NCBI RefSeq assembly: GCF_003122365.1
Contig: NZ_CP029254.1
Coordinates: forward strand, 248,001-312,000
Direction: 5' to 3'
DNA length: 64,000 nt
Source: Streptomyces spongiicola
Lineage (GTDB): Bacteria > Actinomycetota > Actinomycetes > Streptomycetales > Streptomycetaceae
This document shows, one piece after another, positions 19,055-28,758 of this stretch. Positions within the stretch are counted from its first letter, which is position 1. Every line of letters begins with the position of its first letter. The notes below the pieces were generated by a model, which worked only from the letters and a program-made list of their open reading frames with translations, was not told the origin of the DNA and made no database searches. The position numbers and the translations under genes were made by a program.

Positions 19055-19540
19055 CTACTTCGCGTCGGTGTCGCCGCCGCTCTTGTCGTCGCTCTTGGCG
19101 CCCTCGGCCCCCGGCGTCGGCTCGGCGTCGTCCGCCGCGTCCTTCTTGCCGAGGTCGATCCCGGCATCGCCAGCGGGGTCGGCGGCGGCACCCGGCCCCG
19201 TCAGCGAGGAGGCGTCGTCCGGCACGATCGGCGTGTCGCCCTTGAGGTCGCCGTCCTCGTCGCCGTGGACGATCCGGTTGTACTCGGCGTCCTCCAGGAC
19301 GGCCCCGATGGCGTTCTTGGCGAACACGAGGTGGACGCCGGGCGCGGCCTCGAGGAGCACCGTGTCGTCGTTGACCTCCTTGACGGTGGCGTAGAGGCCG
19401 CCGATCGTCCGGACGCCGGTACCGGGCTGCATCTGGTTCCTCATGTTCGCCGCCGCCTGCTGCTTCTTCTTGGCGGAGCGGGTCATCAGGAACATGGCCC
19501 CGATGAGGACGATGAACGGGAGGAGGGTCACGATATCCAC
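19055..19540 (-). CDS. yajC: Preprotein translocase subunit YajC
   Basis: 161 residues; small single-span partner of SecDF. Seen: N-terminal helix VTLLPFIVLIGAMFLMTRSA, then KKKQQAAANMRNQMQPGTGV and the conserved VRTIGGLYATVKEVNDDTVL. The acidic C-terminal tail (about 110-161, Asp/Gly/Ser-rich) is longer than in E. coli YajC. Start GTG 19540 (VDIVTLLPF) has AAGGAA about 8 nt upstream. First gene of the sec group; 147 nt separate it from secD. Confidence 0.94.
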   Translation of the reverse strand: MDIVTLLPFIVLIGAMFLMTRSAKKKQQAAANMRNQMQPGTGVRTIGGLYATVKEVNDDTVLLEAAPGVHLVFAKNAIGAVLEDAEYNRIVHGDEDGDLKGDTPIVPDDASSLTGPGAAADPAGDAGIDLGKKDAADDAEPTPGAEGAKSDDKSGGDTDAK

Positions 19541-19704
19541 GGGACGGAATTCCTTCGCACGACCGCGGTGAGGAGCGGCCTGGTCTACGGGGGTGGGTAC
19601 GCCGACCATCACGGGCGGCATCGGCGGAGTCTAAGCGAGTCCACGTCGATGGAACAACGCCCAGCATCGCACCCCGGTTCCCGCCCGGGCGACCCTCCGC
19701 GCCG

Positions 19705-20781
19705 TCACGTCCCGAACAGACCCGGTTGTCCAGCGCCGCCGGAACCCTGCCGGGGCGGCACCAGGCCGAGATGCGCCCATGCCGCCGGAGTGGCCACCCG
19801 GCCGCGCGGGGTACGCGCCAGCAGACCCTCCCGGACGAGGAAGGGCTCGGCGACCTCCTCGACGGTCTCCCGCTCCTCCCCGACGGCCACGGCCAGGGTC
19901 GACAGGCCGACCGGGCCGCCGGCGAAGAGCTTGAGGAGGGCCTGGAGCACGGCGCGGTCGAGCCGGTCGAGGCCGCGGCCGTCCACCTCGTACACGCCGA
20001 GAGCCGCCACCGCGATCTCCCGGGTGATCCGGCCGTCCGCCTTGACCTGCGCGTAGTCCCGGACGCGGCGCAGCAGCCGGTTGGCGATACGGGGCGTGCC
20101 GCGGGAGCGGCCCGCGATCTCCGCGGCACCGTCCGTGTCGATCGCCACGTCGAGAAGCTGGGCGGAGCGGTGGATGACGCGTTCCAGCTCGGACGGCTCG
20201 TAGAACTCCATGTGCCCTGTGAAGCCGAAGCGGTCGCGCAGCGGGGGAGGCAGCAGCCCGGCCCGGGTGGTGGCACCGACCAGGGTGAACGGGGGCAGCT
20301 CCAGCGGGATCGCGGTGGCGCCGGGCCCCTTGCCGACGATCACGTCGACGCGGAAGTCCTCCATCGCCATGTAGAGCATCTCCTCGGCGGGCCGCGACAT
20401 CCGGTGGATCTCGTCGAGGAACAGCACCTCGCCCTCCTGGAGGGAGGACAGGATGGCGGCGAGGTCCCCCGCATGCTGGATGGCCGGGCCGCTGGTGATC
20501 CTGATCGGGGCGCCCATCTCGGCCGCGATGATCATGGAGAGGGTGGTCTTGCCGAGCCCGGGCGAGCCGGAGAGCAGGACGTGGTCGGCGGTGGCACCGC
20601 GGGCGAGGGCCGCCTTCAGGACGAGGTCGAGCTGTTCCCGTACGCGCTCCTGGCCGACGAACTCGTCCAGCGACTTCGGCCGCAGGGCCGCCTCCACGGC
20701 CTGGTCCTCGCCGTCGGCGGAGGCCGCGACGAGCCTGCCGTCGGCGTCGTCGGTCGTCGGTGCGGTGTTGTCCCGGTTCAC
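19705..20781 (-). CDS. ruvB: Holliday junction branch migration ATPase RuvB
   Basis: 358 residues; AAA+ hexameric motor that drives branch migration with RuvA. Seen: [20 protein letters not shown], Walker [11 protein letters not shown], Walker [10 protein letters not shown], sensor GATTRAGLL, the arginine finger region LRDRFGF, and the winged-helix tail ([33 protein letters not shown]). Start GTG 20781 follows GAGG by about 11 nt. Last gene of ruvC-ruvA-ruvB. Confidence 0.97.
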   Translation of the reverse strand: MNRDNTAPTTDDADGRLVAASADGEDQAVEAALRPKSLDEFVGQERVREQLDLVLKAALARGATADHVLLSGSPGLGKTTLSMIIAAEMGAPIRITSGPAIQHAGDLAAILSSLQEGEVLFLDEIHRMSRPAEEMLYMAMEDFRVDVIVGKGPGATAIPLELPPFTLVGATTRAGLLPPPLRDRFGFTGHMEFYEPSELERVIHRSAQLLDVAIDTDGAAEIAGRSRGTPRIANRLLRRVRDYAQVKADGRITREIAVAALGVYEVDGRGLDRLDRAVLQALLKLFAGGPVGLSTLAVAVGEERETVEEVAEPFLVREGLLARTPRGRVATPAAWAHLGLVPPRQGSGGAGQPGLFGT

Positions 20782-20814
20782 AGTGGATTGCCTCGCGTGG
20801 TCGGCGGGTCAGGT

Positions 20815-20935
20815 TCGGTCCGGCGGGATGCGATCCGGTCCGGTCCGGTCAGCGGGTGCGATCCGGCCCAAGGGGACGCGATCCGGCCCGGCGGAATACG
20901 GTCCGGCGGAATACGGTCCGGTCAGCGGGTGCGGT
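20815..20935. repeat. Repeat-rich spacer between ruvA and ruvB
   Basis: Multiple copies of GATCCGG, TCCGGTCCGG, CGGAATACGGTCCGG (twice) and GTCAGCGGGTGCG (twice; the second overlaps the ruvA stop) fill the 140-bp gap. They are simple direct repeats with no visible coding. Confidence 0.5.
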
Positions 20936-21533
20936 TCAGCGTCCGCAGAGCCGCCTTGAGCAGCGGACCGACCTGGGGTTCACCGGCCGCCGCCTCCGCC
21001 TGCGGCGTCACCGCGGCGACCGCCTCGTCGGCCTCACGGGCCGCATAGCCGAGGCCGATCAGCGCGGAGTGCAACTGATCGCGCCAGGCCTGCGCGACGG
21101 GAGCCCCGACGGCACGCCCCGGTGACCCGGCGGGCTCGCCGAGGCGGTCCCTCAACTCCAGCAGCAGCTTCTGGGCGCCCTTCTTCCCGATGCCGGGCAC
21201 GGCGGTGAGCGCCTTCTCGTCGGAGGTGGCCACCGCCCGCCGCAGCGCGTCCGGACTGTGCACCGCGAGCATGGCCTGCGCCAGCCGGGGTCCGACCCCG
21301 CTCGCGGTCTGGAGCAGCTCGAAGACCTGCCGCTCGTCGTCGTCCGCGAAGCCGTACAGCGTCAGCGAGTCCTCCCGGACCACCAACGACGTGGCGAGCC
21401 TGGCCTGCTGACCCACCCTCAGCCCCGAGAGGGTGTCCGGTGTGCACTGGACGGCCATGCCGACACCGCCGACCTCGACCACTGCGGTGGTCGGGGCCAG
21501 GGCGGCGACCACGCCGCTCACAAAGGCGATCAT
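20922..21533 (-). CDS. ruvA: Holliday junction branch migration protein RuvA
   Basis: 203 residues; tetrameric junction-binding protein. Seen: N-terminal OB-fold ([20 protein letters not shown]), helix-hairpin-helix motifs ([18 protein letters not shown] and [19 protein letters not shown]), a flexible linker, and C-terminal domain III ([19 protein letters not shown]) which binds RuvB. Its ATG overlaps the ruvC stop (ATGA). Confidence 0.97.
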   Translation of the reverse strand: MIAFVSGVVAALAPTTAVVEVGGVGMAVQCTPDTLSGLRVGQQARLATSLVVREDSLTLYGFADDDERQVFELLQTASGVGPRLAQAMLAVHSPDALRRAVATSDEKALTAVPGIGKKGAQKLLLELRDRLGEPAGSPGRAVGAPVAQAWRDQLHSALIGLGYAAREADEAVAAVTPQAEAAAGEPQVGPLLKAALRTLNRTR

Positions 21534-22063
21534 GTGCTACGGCCTTTCGTCGCGTGATGGGCGGCGACCGCCCGCCGCAGGCGGTTCTGCGCGGGCGCGC
21601 GCCAGATGTGGCAGATGGCGAGGGCCAGGGCGTCGGCGGCGTCGGCCGGCTTCGGCGGGGCGGCCAACCGCAGCAACCGGGTGACCATCGCCCCCACCTG
21701 CGCCTTGTCGGCCCGGCCGCTACCGGTGACGGCCGCCTTGACCTCGCTCGGGGTGTGCAGGGCGACGGGCAGCCCGCGGCGGGCCGCGCACAGCACGGCG
21801 ACCGCGCTCGCCTGCGCCGTGCCCATGACCGTGCGCACGTTGTGCTGACTGAAAACCCGCTCCACCGCGACCAGTTCGGGCCGGTGGGTGTCCAGCCACT
21901 CCTCGATGCCGCGCTCGACGGCGACAAGGCGTTCACCGAGCGCCGCGTCCGCCTCGGTGCGGATCACCCCGACACCGAGCATGGCCAGCGGACGGCCCGC
22001 GACACCCTCGACGACACCGACCCCGCACCGCGTCAGCCCCGGGTCCACCCCCAGCACGCGCAC
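21530..22063 (-). CDS. ruvC: Crossover junction endodeoxyribonuclease RuvC
   Basis: 177 residues; dimeric resolvase that cuts Holliday junctions. Seen: [17 protein letters not shown] with the first catalytic Asp, the second acidic site in [14 protein letters not shown], and the C-terminal acidic pair in [15 protein letters not shown]. Start GTG 22063 (VRVLGVDPG) is preceded by GAGGGG about 9 nt upstream; longer in-frame starts would add residues not seen in RuvC. First gene of ruvCAB. Confidence 0.96.
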   Translation of the reverse strand: MRVLGVDPGLTRCGVGVVEGVAGRPLAMLGVGVIRTEADAALGERLVAVERGIEEWLDTHRPELVAVERVFSQHNVRTVMGTAQASAVAVLCAARRGLPVALHTPSEVKAAVTGSGRADKAQVGAMVTRLLRLAAPPKPADAADALALAICHIWRAPAQNRLRRAVAAHHATKGRST

Positions 22064-22171
22064 ACGCCCACCCCTCTTCGCCGTCCCCCGGCCACCGCCG
22101 GGCGGTGTCCCGACGTTTGTGCAGGCTATCCGCTCCCTCTGACAACCGCCGACAACCGGGCGGCCCGAAAC

Positions 22172-22211
22172 GCGACGGGCCGACGGGGCGGTGTCCCCGT
22201 CGGCCCGTCGC
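22172..22211 (-). terminator. Intrinsic terminator after yebC
   Basis: A perfect 17-bp stem: arms 22172-22188 (GCGACGGGCCGACGGGG) and 22195-22211, loop CGGTGT. It lies 12 nt past the yebC stop and separates yebC from ruvC. Confidence 0.85.
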
Positions 22212-22222
22212 ACGAGGCGGGA

Positions 22223-22975
22223 TCAGGCGTCGACCTTCTCCATCACGTCGTCCGACACGTCGAAGTTGGCGAAGACGTTCTGCACGTCGTCGCTGTCCTC
22301 CAGCGCGTCGATCAGCTTGAAGATCTTGCGTGCGCCTTCCTCGTCCAGCTCGACCTGCATGGTCGGGACGAAGTCGGCCTCGGCCGAGTCGTAGTCGATG
22401 CCGGCGTCCCGGAGCGCGGTGCGGACCGCGACCAGGTCGGTGGCCTCGCTGACGACCTCGAAGTTCTCCCCGAGGTCGTTGACCTCCTCGGCACCCGCGT
22501 CCAGCACCGCGCCGAGCACGTCGTCCTCGGACAGCTCGCCCTTCGGAAGCACCACGACGCCCTTGCGGTTGAACAGGTAGGACACCGAACCGGGGTCGGC
22601 CATCGAGCCGCCGTTGCGGGTCATGGCGACGCGCACGTCGGACGCGGCACGGTTGCGGTTGTCGGTGAGGCACTCGATGAGCACCGCGACCCCGTTCGGG
22701 CCGTAACCCTCGTACATGATCGTCTCGTAGTCCGCGCCACCGGCCTCCAGGCCGGCACCGCGCTTGACCGCGGAGTCGATGTTCTTGTTCGGCACCGACT
22801 GCTTCTTCGCCTTCTGGATGGCGTCGAAGAGGGTCGGGTTGCCGTCCGGATCGGCACCGCCGGTGCGGGCCGCGACCTCGATGTTCTTGATCAGCTTCGC
22901 GAAGAGCTTGCCGCGCTTGGCATCGATCACGGCCTTCTTGTGCTTCGTCGTGGCCCATTTAGAGTGGCCGGACAT
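22223..22975 (-). CDS. YebC/PmpR family protein
   Basis: 250 residues. Seen: the family signature [20 protein letters not shown], then [39 protein letters not shown] and the acidic middle domain ([20 protein letters not shown]). Often annotated as a transcriptional regulator (PmpR); the related B. subtilis YeeI and mitochondrial TACO1 act in translation of difficult (e.g. polyproline) mRNAs, so a translation role is plausible. Start ATG 22975 follows GGAGACAGG. Near ruvC and pdxT as in many actinobacteria. Confidence 0.93.
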   Translation of the reverse strand: MSGHSKWATTKHKKAVIDAKRGKLFAKLIKNIEVAARTGGADPDGNPTLFDAIQKAKKQSVPNKNIDSAVKRGAGLEAGGADYETIMYEGYGPNGVAVLIECLTDNRNRAASDVRVAMTRNGGSMADPGSVSYLFNRKGVVVLPKGELSEDDVLGAVLDAGAEEVNDLGENFEVVSEATDLVAVRTALRDAGIDYDSAEADFVPTMQVELDEEGARKIFKLIDALEDSDDVQNVFANFDVSDDVMEKVDA

Positions 22976-23037
22976 CTGCCTGTCTCCTTCGCGTAACCGA
23001 TCCCTGCTCCGTTCCCCCGTGATCCTACCGGGACACT

Positions 23038-23192
23038 CCCACCCGTCGCCCGACCACCACCCCTCACGGAGCGCTGACGCGCACACCTTCCACCCGTCGC
23101 CCGACCACCACCCCTCACGGAGCGCTGACGCACACACCTTCCACCCGTCGCCCGACCACCACCCCTCACGGAGCGCTGACGCACACACCTTC
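23038..23192. repeat. Three tandem copies of a 51-bp repeat covering the 3' end of pdxT
   Basis: The core CCCTCACGGAGCGCTGACG occurs with period exactly 51 bp (23061, 23112 and 23163). The rightmost copy contains the last codons and TGA of pdxT; the other two fill the pdxT-yebC spacer. The copies are nearly identical (one G/A difference in GCGCACACC versus GCACACACC), so the duplication looks recent. The unit is 17 codons long. Confidence 0.85.
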
Positions 23193-23792
23193 CGACCGCG
23201 CGGTACGCACCATGTCGACGAACAGGGCGTGGACTCTGTGGTCGCCGGTCAGCTCCGGATGGAACGACGTGGCCAGCGAGTTTCCCTGGCGGACGGCGAC
23301 GATGTGGCCCCCGTGCTCGGCGAGCACCTCCACCTCGGCACCGACGGACTCCACCCACGGGGCGCGGATGAAGACGCCCTCCACCGGGCCGCCTTCGACG
23401 CCCGCGACCGCGACCGCCGACTCGAAGGACTCGTTCTGGCGACCGAAGGCGTTGCGGCGCACGATCATGTCGATGCCGCCGACGGTCTCCTGTCCCGAAC
23501 GCGGGTCCAGGATCTTCTCGGCGAGCAGGATCAGGCCCGCACAGGTGCCGTAGACCGGCATGCCAGCGCGCACCCGCTCACGCAACGGGCCCATCAGTCC
23601 GAAGAGTTCGGCCAGTTTGGAGATGGTGGTGGACTCGCCGCCCGGAATGACGAGGCCGTCGACCTCGGCGAGTTCCTCGGGGCGCCGGACCGGCCTGGCC
23701 ACGGCATCGGCCGCGGCCAGGGCGATCAGATGCTCCCGTACGTCGCCCTGCAGAGCCAGAACTCCGATGACAGGGGTGCCGGGTGTGCTCAT
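23166..23792 (-). CDS. pdxT: Pyridoxal 5'-phosphate synthase glutaminase subunit PdxT
   Basis: 208 residues; class I glutamine amidotransferase supplying ammonia to PdxS. Seen: [32 protein letters not shown], nucleophile Cys in [15 protein letters not shown], and the His-Glu pair in [13 protein letters not shown]. Stop is 6 nt from... the start of the repeat core described separately; the last codons are part of a 51-bp tandem repeat. The gene follows pdxS by 6 nt, so the two subunits are co-transcribed. Confidence 0.96.
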   Translation of the reverse strand: MSTPGTPVIGVLALQGDVREHLIALAAADAVARPVRRPEELAEVDGLVIPGGESTTISKLAELFGLMGPLRERVRAGMPVYGTCAGLILLAEKILDPRSGQETVGGIDMIVRRNAFGRQNESFESAVAVAGVEGGPVEGVFIRAPWVESVGAEVEVLAEHGGHIVAVRQGNSLATSFHPELTGDHRVHALFVDMVRTARSEGVCVSAP

Positions 23793-23798
23793 GGGTGG

Positions 23799-24713
23799 CT
23801 ACCAGCCGCGGTTCGCGTAGCGCTCGGCCTCGGGCAGGGTGTCGCAGTTGATGCCGACCATGGCCTCGCCCAGGTTGCGGGAGGCATCCGCGATGATCTT
23901 CGGGTCGTCGTAGAAGGTGGTGGCCTTCACGATCGCCGCGGCGCGCTTGGCCGGGTCACCCGACTTGAAGATGCCGGAGCCGACGAAGACGCCCTCGGCA
24001 CCGAGCTGGCGCATCAGCGCGGCGTCGGCGGGGGTGGCGACACCACCGGCGGAGAACAGCACCACCGGCAGCTTGCCGAGCCGGGCCACCTCGGCGACGA
24101 GCTCGTACGGGGCGCGCAGTTCCTTGGCGGCGGCGTACAGCTCGTTGTTGTCGAAGCCGCGCAGGCGGGCGATCTCGTTCTTGATCTGGCGCAGGTGGCG
24201 GACGGCCTCCACGACGTTTCCGGTGCCGGCCTCGCCCTTGGAACGGATCATGGCCGCACCCTCGGCGATCCGGCGCAGGGCCTCGCCCAGGTTGGTGGCG
24301 CCGCAGACGAAGGGGGTCGTGAAGGCCCACTTGTCGGAGTGGTTGACCTCGTCGGCCGGGGTCAGCACCTCGGACTCGTCGATGTAGTCCACGCCGAGCG
24401 ACTGCAGGACCTGGGCCTCGACGAAGTGGCCGATGCGGGACTTCGCCATCACCGGGATGGAGACCGCCTCGATGATGCCCTCGATCATGTCCGGGTCGGA
24501 CATCCGGGCCACTCCGCCGTCCTTGCGGATGTCGGCGGGGACGCGCTCCAGGGCCATGACGGCCACGGCGCCCGCGTCCTCGGCGATCTTCGCCTGCTCC
24601 GGAGTGACGACGTCCATGATCACGCCGCCCTTGAGCTGCTCGGCCATGCCGCGCTTGACGCGCGCGGTGCCGGTCTCGGGAGCCTGCGGGGAGTTGGGGA
24701 GCGTGCTGGACAC
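23799..24713 (-). CDS. pdxS: Pyridoxal 5'-phosphate synthase lyase subunit PdxS
   Basis: 304 residues; TIM-barrel synthase making PLP from ribose 5-phosphate, glyceraldehyde 3-phosphate and ammonia. Seen: [20 protein letters not shown], the Schiff-base Lys region [30 protein letters not shown], and [20 protein letters not shown] with the phosphate-binding segments near the end. Start GTG 24713 (VSSTLPNSP) has GAGG about 7 nt upstream; the in-frame ATG 24725 overlaps that site and is less likely. Confidence 0.97.
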   Translation of the reverse strand: MSSTLPNSPQAPETGTARVKRGMAEQLKGGVIMDVVTPEQAKIAEDAGAVAVMALERVPADIRKDGGVARMSDPDMIEGIIEAVSIPVMAKSRIGHFVEAQVLQSLGVDYIDESEVLTPADEVNHSDKWAFTTPFVCGATNLGEALRRIAEGAAMIRSKGEAGTGNVVEAVRHLRQIKNEIARLRGFDNNELYAAAKELRAPYELVAEVARLGKLPVVLFSAGGVATPADAALMRQLGAEGVFVGSGIFKSGDPAKRAAAIVKATTFYDDPKIIADASRNLGEAMVGINCDTLPEAERYANRGW

Positions 24714-24935
24714 GATCGACCTCATTCGGTGACGGCAAACGGTGCTCCGACGAGGAAACAGTCCGGTGCCAGGCCAATGCAAGGGCCAATGGTGACCCGG
24801 TGGCTCGTTTTGGCGGCGCCGCACGGGCCCGCGGAGCGCACCGGACACGGACCGCCGCAGCGGGGCGGCGGGCGGGAGTGCGGGAGGGCCGCGGGCGTAC
24901 CGCCGTTCCGGGTACGGCCGCCGGGGAGGCGTCCG

Positions 24936-25475
24936 CTACGGCCGGTCCGCCAGCGCTGCCGGCGGCTCGTCGTCCATCTCGAAGGCCAGCGGGAACGGGG
25001 CGTGCCCGGCGAGGCGGAACCAGCGGACCGCACGGTGCCGCCGCAGCGCCCGCGCCGCCCGCACAGCGTCGTTGTGGAACCGCCGTGCCATCGGGACACG
25101 GCGGACGGCCGCGGCGAGTTCACCGGCGGCGTCCTCTCCCCCGGGAACCTCCCGCACCGCCTCCACCTGCTCCGTCTCGCCGAACACGGCGCGCAGCGCC
25201 TGGCTCAGCTCGCTCTCGGCGACCTCGCGGTGCTCCTCGTCGGCCTGACGGGCCGCGTGCGCGGCCTCGTAGAGCACGATCGAGGCGGCGGGGTCCAGCA
25301 CTCCCGAGGTGGCCAGCTCCTGGGTGACCGAGGCGCGGCGCAGGAGTTGGGCGTCGAGCGCCGCGCGGGCGGCGTCGATCCGGGCGTGCAGGCGGTCGAG
25401 CCGGCCGGCGGTCCAGCTGAGGTAGAGGCCTACGGCGACGAGCGCGACGAGGATCCAGATCAGGGTTGCGGTCAC
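24936..25475 (-). CDS. LemA-like single-span membrane protein
   Basis: 179 residues. One N-terminal helix (LIWILVALVAVGLYLSWTAG, residues 5-24) is followed by a helical domain with LDRLHARIDAARAALDAQLL and ARRFHNDAVRAARALRRHRA, ending in FPLAFEMDD. The FHNDAV...FPLAFE pattern is that of LemA proteins, whose function is undefined. Start GTG 25475 lacks a Shine-Dalgarno sequence but has TAGATT 8 nt upstream, pointing to a leaderless transcript. It stands alone between pdxS and the pimA group. Confidence 0.75.
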   Translation of the reverse strand: MTATLIWILVALVAVGLYLSWTAGRLDRLHARIDAARAALDAQLLRRASVTQELATSGVLDPAASIVLYEAAHAARQADEEHREVAESELSQALRAVFGETEQVEAVREVPGGEDAAGELAAAVRRVPMARRFHNDAVRAARALRRHRAVRWFRLAGHAPFPLAFEMDDEPPAALADRP

Positions 25476-25483
25476 GCCGGGTC

Positions 25484-25489
25484 AATCTA
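25484..25489 (-). promoter_or_regulatory. -10 element of a probable leaderless promoter for the LemA-like gene
   Basis: TAGATT on the minus strand ends 8 nt before GTG 25475; no ribosome-binding site is present. No good -35 is seen. Confidence 0.45.
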
Positions 25490-25943
25490 CCGGTGCCTCC
25501 TCCGGGCGTGCCGGGGCCGCCACCGCGTCAGGGCTCACTCCGGCGGGCCGAGCCACCGGGCCCGGCCCGCGGAGCAGACCACCGCCCGACGGCAGCGGTT
25601 CCGGACGGCCGCAGCGGAGGGGCGGGCAGGGCGGATAGGGCGGACGGGCGGCCAGGGGCGAGGGCGGGGACGGGCAGGCGACCCGTCGCACACCCGTCGG
25701 CGCACCGGGGCGATCCTGACGCCGTTGGTGTCGGTCAACCGACCCGTCGCACACCCGACGGCGCATTCGTCAACGCACCCGCGACGGGCCGCCACCCGGC
25801 CCGGCGGCGCTCGGTCCGGTGCCCGAGGGCGCCTCGGTCCCGGGCCTGTCGACACACGGCCTCGGGCCGGCGCTGCCGGCGTTCGGTCACGGCCGGCGTT
25901 CGGTCACGGGCCAGCGCACGGCCTCGGCCGGCGCTGCCGGCGC
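25490..25943. repeat. Gene-free spacer with a 25-bp direct repeat
   Basis: No gene supported. The unit GACCCGTCGCACACCCG followed by T/ACGGCGCA occurs at 25680-25704 and 25741-25765 with one difference; its first 17-19 bp also occur inverted at 18941-18959. Near 25860-25940 the hexamer-like strings CGGCCGGCGCTGCCGGCG and CGTTCGGTCACGG are repeated, just past the pimA stop. Confidence 0.55.
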
Positions 25944-27134
25944 TCAGTCGCGGGCGAGGCCGAAGCGGGCCATCAGGCCGCCGGGGCGTTCGTCGGCCGC
26001 CACCGAGGCCGCGCCGTCCGTCACCGTCTCGTACACGGCGAGGATGTCCGCACCGACCGTGGACCAGTCGAAACGCCGCACATGGGCGCTCCCCCGCGCG
26101 CTGAGTCCGGCGCGCCGGGACGGCGAGCCGAGCAGCCGGATCGCGGCGTCGGCGAGGGCCCCCGCGTCCTCGTTGGCGAAGAGTTCGCCCGCCGCGCCCT
26201 GGTCCAGCACCTGGGCGAAGGCGTCGAGGTCCGAGGCCAGGACCGGTGCGCCCGCCGACAGCGCCTCGACCAGGATGATGCCGAAGCTCTCGCCGCCGGT
26301 GTTGGGCGCGACGTACACGTCGACGCTGCGCAGCAGCCGGGCCTTGTCCTCGTCGCTGACCATCCCCAGGAACTCGACGCGTGCGCGCACGGACTCGGGC
26401 AGGGACTCGACCGCCTCCTCCTGGTCCCCGCGGCCCGCGACCAGCAGCCGGGTGTCCGGATGTGCCTCCAGGATCCGCGGCAGGGCCCTCATCAGGACGG
26501 GCAGGCCCTTGCGGGGCTCGTCGATGCGCCCGATGAACCCGATCGTCGTCCCCGTGGCTCCGCGACCGGTACCCGAGCCCTGCCACTGCGCCTTCGGCTC
26601 GGCCTTGGCGAAGAAGTCGACGTCGACACCGTTCGGGATGACCACCGCGTCGCCGCCCAGGTGCTCCACGAGCGTGCGCCGGGCGTACTCGCTGACCGCG
26701 ATCCGCGCGCTGATCTTCTCCAGTGCGGGCTGGAGGATCGGGTAGGCCGCGATCATCGCCCGCGAGCGCGGATTGGAGGTGTGGAAGGTCGCCACGATCG
26801 GCCCCTGTGCCGCCCAGCAGGACAGCAGCCCCAGCGACGGCGACGCCGGCTCGTGGATGTGGATCACGTCGAAGCGGCCGTCGTGCAGCCAGCGCCGCAC
26901 CCGGGCCGCGGAGAGGATGCCGAAGTTGAGCCGGGCGACCGAGCCGTTGTACGGCACGGGCACGGCGCGGCCCGCCGACACGACGTACGGCGGCAGCGGG
27001 GTGTCGTCGTCGGCCGGGGCGAGGACGGACACCACGTGACCGAGTCGGATCAGATGCTCCGCCAGGTCGCGGATGTGGAACTGGACGCCGCCGGGCACGT
27101 CCCACGAGTAGGGGCAGACGATCCCGATCCTCAT
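25944..27134 (-). CDS. pimA: PimA-like GDP-mannose-dependent phosphatidylinositol mannosyltransferase (GT4)
   Basis: 396 residues. GT-B glycosyltransferase predicted to transfer mannose to phosphatidylinositol on the inner face of the membrane. Seen: MRIGIVCPYSWDVPGGVQFH with the donor/acceptor loop of PimA, FDVIHIHEPASPSLGLL, PIVATFHTSNPRSRAM, GFIGRIDEPRKGLPVLMRAL and the GT4 EX7E region ESFGIILVEALSAG. Start ATG 27134 overlaps the stop of the acyltransferase gene (ATGA). Position at the end of pgsA-patA-pimA supports the PIM assignment. Confidence 0.92.
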   Translation of the reverse strand: MRIGIVCPYSWDVPGGVQFHIRDLAEHLIRLGHVVSVLAPADDDTPLPPYVVSAGRAVPVPYNGSVARLNFGILSAARVRRWLHDGRFDVIHIHEPASPSLGLLSCWAAQGPIVATFHTSNPRSRAMIAAYPILQPALEKISARIAVSEYARRTLVEHLGGDAVVIPNGVDVDFFAKAEPKAQWQGSGTGRGATGTTIGFIGRIDEPRKGLPVLMRALPRILEAHPDTRLLVAGRGDQEEAVESLPESVRARVEFLGMVSDEDKARLLRSVDVYVAPNTGGESFGIILVEALSAGAPVLASDLDAFAQVLDQGAAGELFANEDAGALADAAIRLLGSPSRRAGLSARGSAHVRRFDWSTVGADILAVYETVTDGAASVAADERPGGLMARFGLARD

Positions 27135-28054
27135 GCCCGGGCCTCCCGCCGCCCGCCGCGGTCCGCCGCGTCCGGGAGCCACAACCGCTGCAGCATGTGC
27201 CAGTCCTCCGGGTGGTCGGCGATGCCGGTGGCGAAGGCGTCGGCCAGCGCCTGCGTCATCACGGACGTCCTCTCGGCCCGGGTGCCCGTCTCGGGCACGT
27301 CGACGGGCGGGTGCACCCTGCCCTTCATGACGGAAGTGTCGTCGTACCAGAGGGTCGCGGGCAGCAGCAGCGCGCCGGTCTGCTGGGCGAGCAGCGCGGG
27401 TCCCGCGGGCATCCTGGCCGTCTCGCCGAAGAACTTGACCTCGACGCCGGAGGTGGACAGGTCGCGGTCCGCCACCAGGCAGACCAGGCCGCCGCCGCGC
27501 AGCCGCCGGGCGAGCGTGCCGAAGGCGGAGCCGCCGGTGTGCGGCAGCACCTCCATCCCGAGGGACTCGCGGTAGGCGACGAACCGGTCGTACAGCGTCT
27601 CCGGCTTCAGCCGCTCCGCGACGGTGGTGAACGGTATGCCCAGCGCGCGGGTGGCCCAGACCCCGGCCAGGTCCCAGTTCGCCAGGTGCGGCAGCGCGAG
27701 GACGACGCCCCTGCCCCGGGCCATGCCGTCGTGCAGGCGCCGGATGTTCTCGATCTCCACGCTCCGGCGCACGCGCTCCCGGTCCCAGGCCGGCAACCGG
27801 AAGGACTCCATCCAGTAGCGCATGTAGGAGCGCATCCCGGCCCTGGACAGTTCGGCGAGACGCTCGGGGCCCGCGTCCGGCACCACCCGGGCGAGATTGG
27901 TCTCCAGCCGCAGCACGCCCCGGCCGCGCCGCTTCCACGCGGTGTCGGCGACGGTGCGCCCGAGCGCGGCGGCGACGGGCTCCGGGAGCCGCTTGACCGT
28001 CCCCCAGCCCAGCCCGTACAGGGTGTCCGTCAGCCGGTCCCGGATACCGCTCAT
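27131..28054 (-). CDS. Phosphatidylinositol mannoside acyltransferase (PatA-like, LPLAT family)
   Basis: 307 residues. Homologous to lipid A lauroyl/palmitoyl acyltransferases (HtrB family) and to mycobacterial PatA, which acylates the mannose of PIM1. Seen: the acyltransferase HX4D-type motif in LALPHLANWDLAGVW (His and Asp), GLVCLVADRDLSTSGVEVKF and RMPAGPALLAQQTGALLLPA. No long hydrophobic span; it likely binds the membrane surface. Start and stop overlap pgsA and pimA by ATGA on both sides, so the three are tightly coupled. Confidence 0.92.
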   Translation of the reverse strand: MSGIRDRLTDTLYGLGWGTVKRLPEPVAAALGRTVADTAWKRRGRGVLRLETNLARVVPDAGPERLAELSRAGMRSYMRYWMESFRLPAWDRERVRRSVEIENIRRLHDGMARGRGVVLALPHLANWDLAGVWATRALGIPFTTVAERLKPETLYDRFVAYRESLGMEVLPHTGGSAFGTLARRLRGGGLVCLVADRDLSTSGVEVKFFGETARMPAGPALLAQQTGALLLPATLWYDDTSVMKGRVHPPVDVPETGTRAERTSVMTQALADAFATGIADHPEDWHMLQRLWLPDAADRGGRREARA

Positions 28055-28758
28055 GCCTCACTCCCCTGCGACGTGCCGTGGGTGCTCCCCTGCGAGGGCC
28101 CCTGCGAGGGCGCGTCCCCGGCCTGCCCGGCATCCGCCTCCGCCGCCTCGCGGCGCACCGTGACGACGCGCTGCGCCAGGGTCACCACGGAGCCGGCGGC
28201 CACCACCCAGAGCGCGACGGGAAGCAGCACGTCGACACCGGGGACGCCGAACGCGTGCAGTCCGGCGAGTCCGGCGGCGACCAGCGAGATCACCAGCCGT
28301 TCGGCCCGCTCCACCAGCCCGTTCACCGCGACCGGCAGCCCGATGGACTCGCCCCGCGCCTTGGTGTACGAGACGACCTGGCCGCTGGCGAGACAGAAGA
28401 TGGCCACCGCGCACAGCACGTTGTCGTCACCCTTGCCCGCGTACCAGAGGGCGAAGCCGCCGAAGATCGCGCTGTCGGCGACCCGGTCCAGCGTGGAGTC
28501 AAGGAAGGCGCCCCAGCGGCTGGAGACCCCGGCCTGGCGGGCCATGTTGCCGTCGACGAGGTCGGAGAAGACGAAGAGGGTGATGACGATCGTCCCCCAG
28601 AAGAACTCTCCGCGGGGGAAGAAGACCAGCGCGCCCGCGACCACTCCGGCCGTGCCGACGAGGGTCACCGCGTCGGGACTCACCCCGCGGCGCAGCAGGA
28701 ACGCGGCGAACGGTGTGAGAACACGCGTGAAGAACGCACGCGCGTACTTGTTCAGCAT
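28051..28758 (-). CDS. pgsA: Phosphatidylinositol phosphate synthase (CDP-alcohol phosphatidyltransferase)
   Basis: 235 residues, about six membrane helices. Transfers phosphatidyl from CDP-diacylglycerol to inositol 3-phosphate, the first step to PI in actinobacteria. The full family motif is present at residues 69-91: D69 G70 .. A73 R74 ........ G83 ... D87 ... D91. N-terminus MLNKYARAFFTRVLTPFAAF matches actinobacterial PgsA1. The cytoplasmic C-terminus ends in a degenerate Ser/Gln/Gly repeat (QGPSQGSTHGTSQGSEA) encoded by 12-bp units. Start ATG 28758 has only a close, weak GGAAGG. Confidence 0.94.
   Translation of the reverse strand: MLNKYARAFFTRVLTPFAAFLLRRGVSPDAVTLVGTAGVVAGALVFFPRGEFFWGTIVITLFVFSDLVDGNMARQAGVSSRWGAFLDSTLDRVADSAIFGGFALWYAGKGDDNVLCAVAIFCLASGQVVSYTKARGESIGLPVAVNGLVERAERLVISLVAAGLAGLHAFGVPGVDVLLPVALWVVAAGSVVTLAQRVVTVRREAAEADAGQAGDAPSQGPSQGSTHGTSQGSEA

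Noticed and set aside
23038..23192. 51-bp repeats as a CRISPR array
   Set aside because: Units are directly adjacent with no unique spacers and include the end of pdxT; no cas genes nearby.
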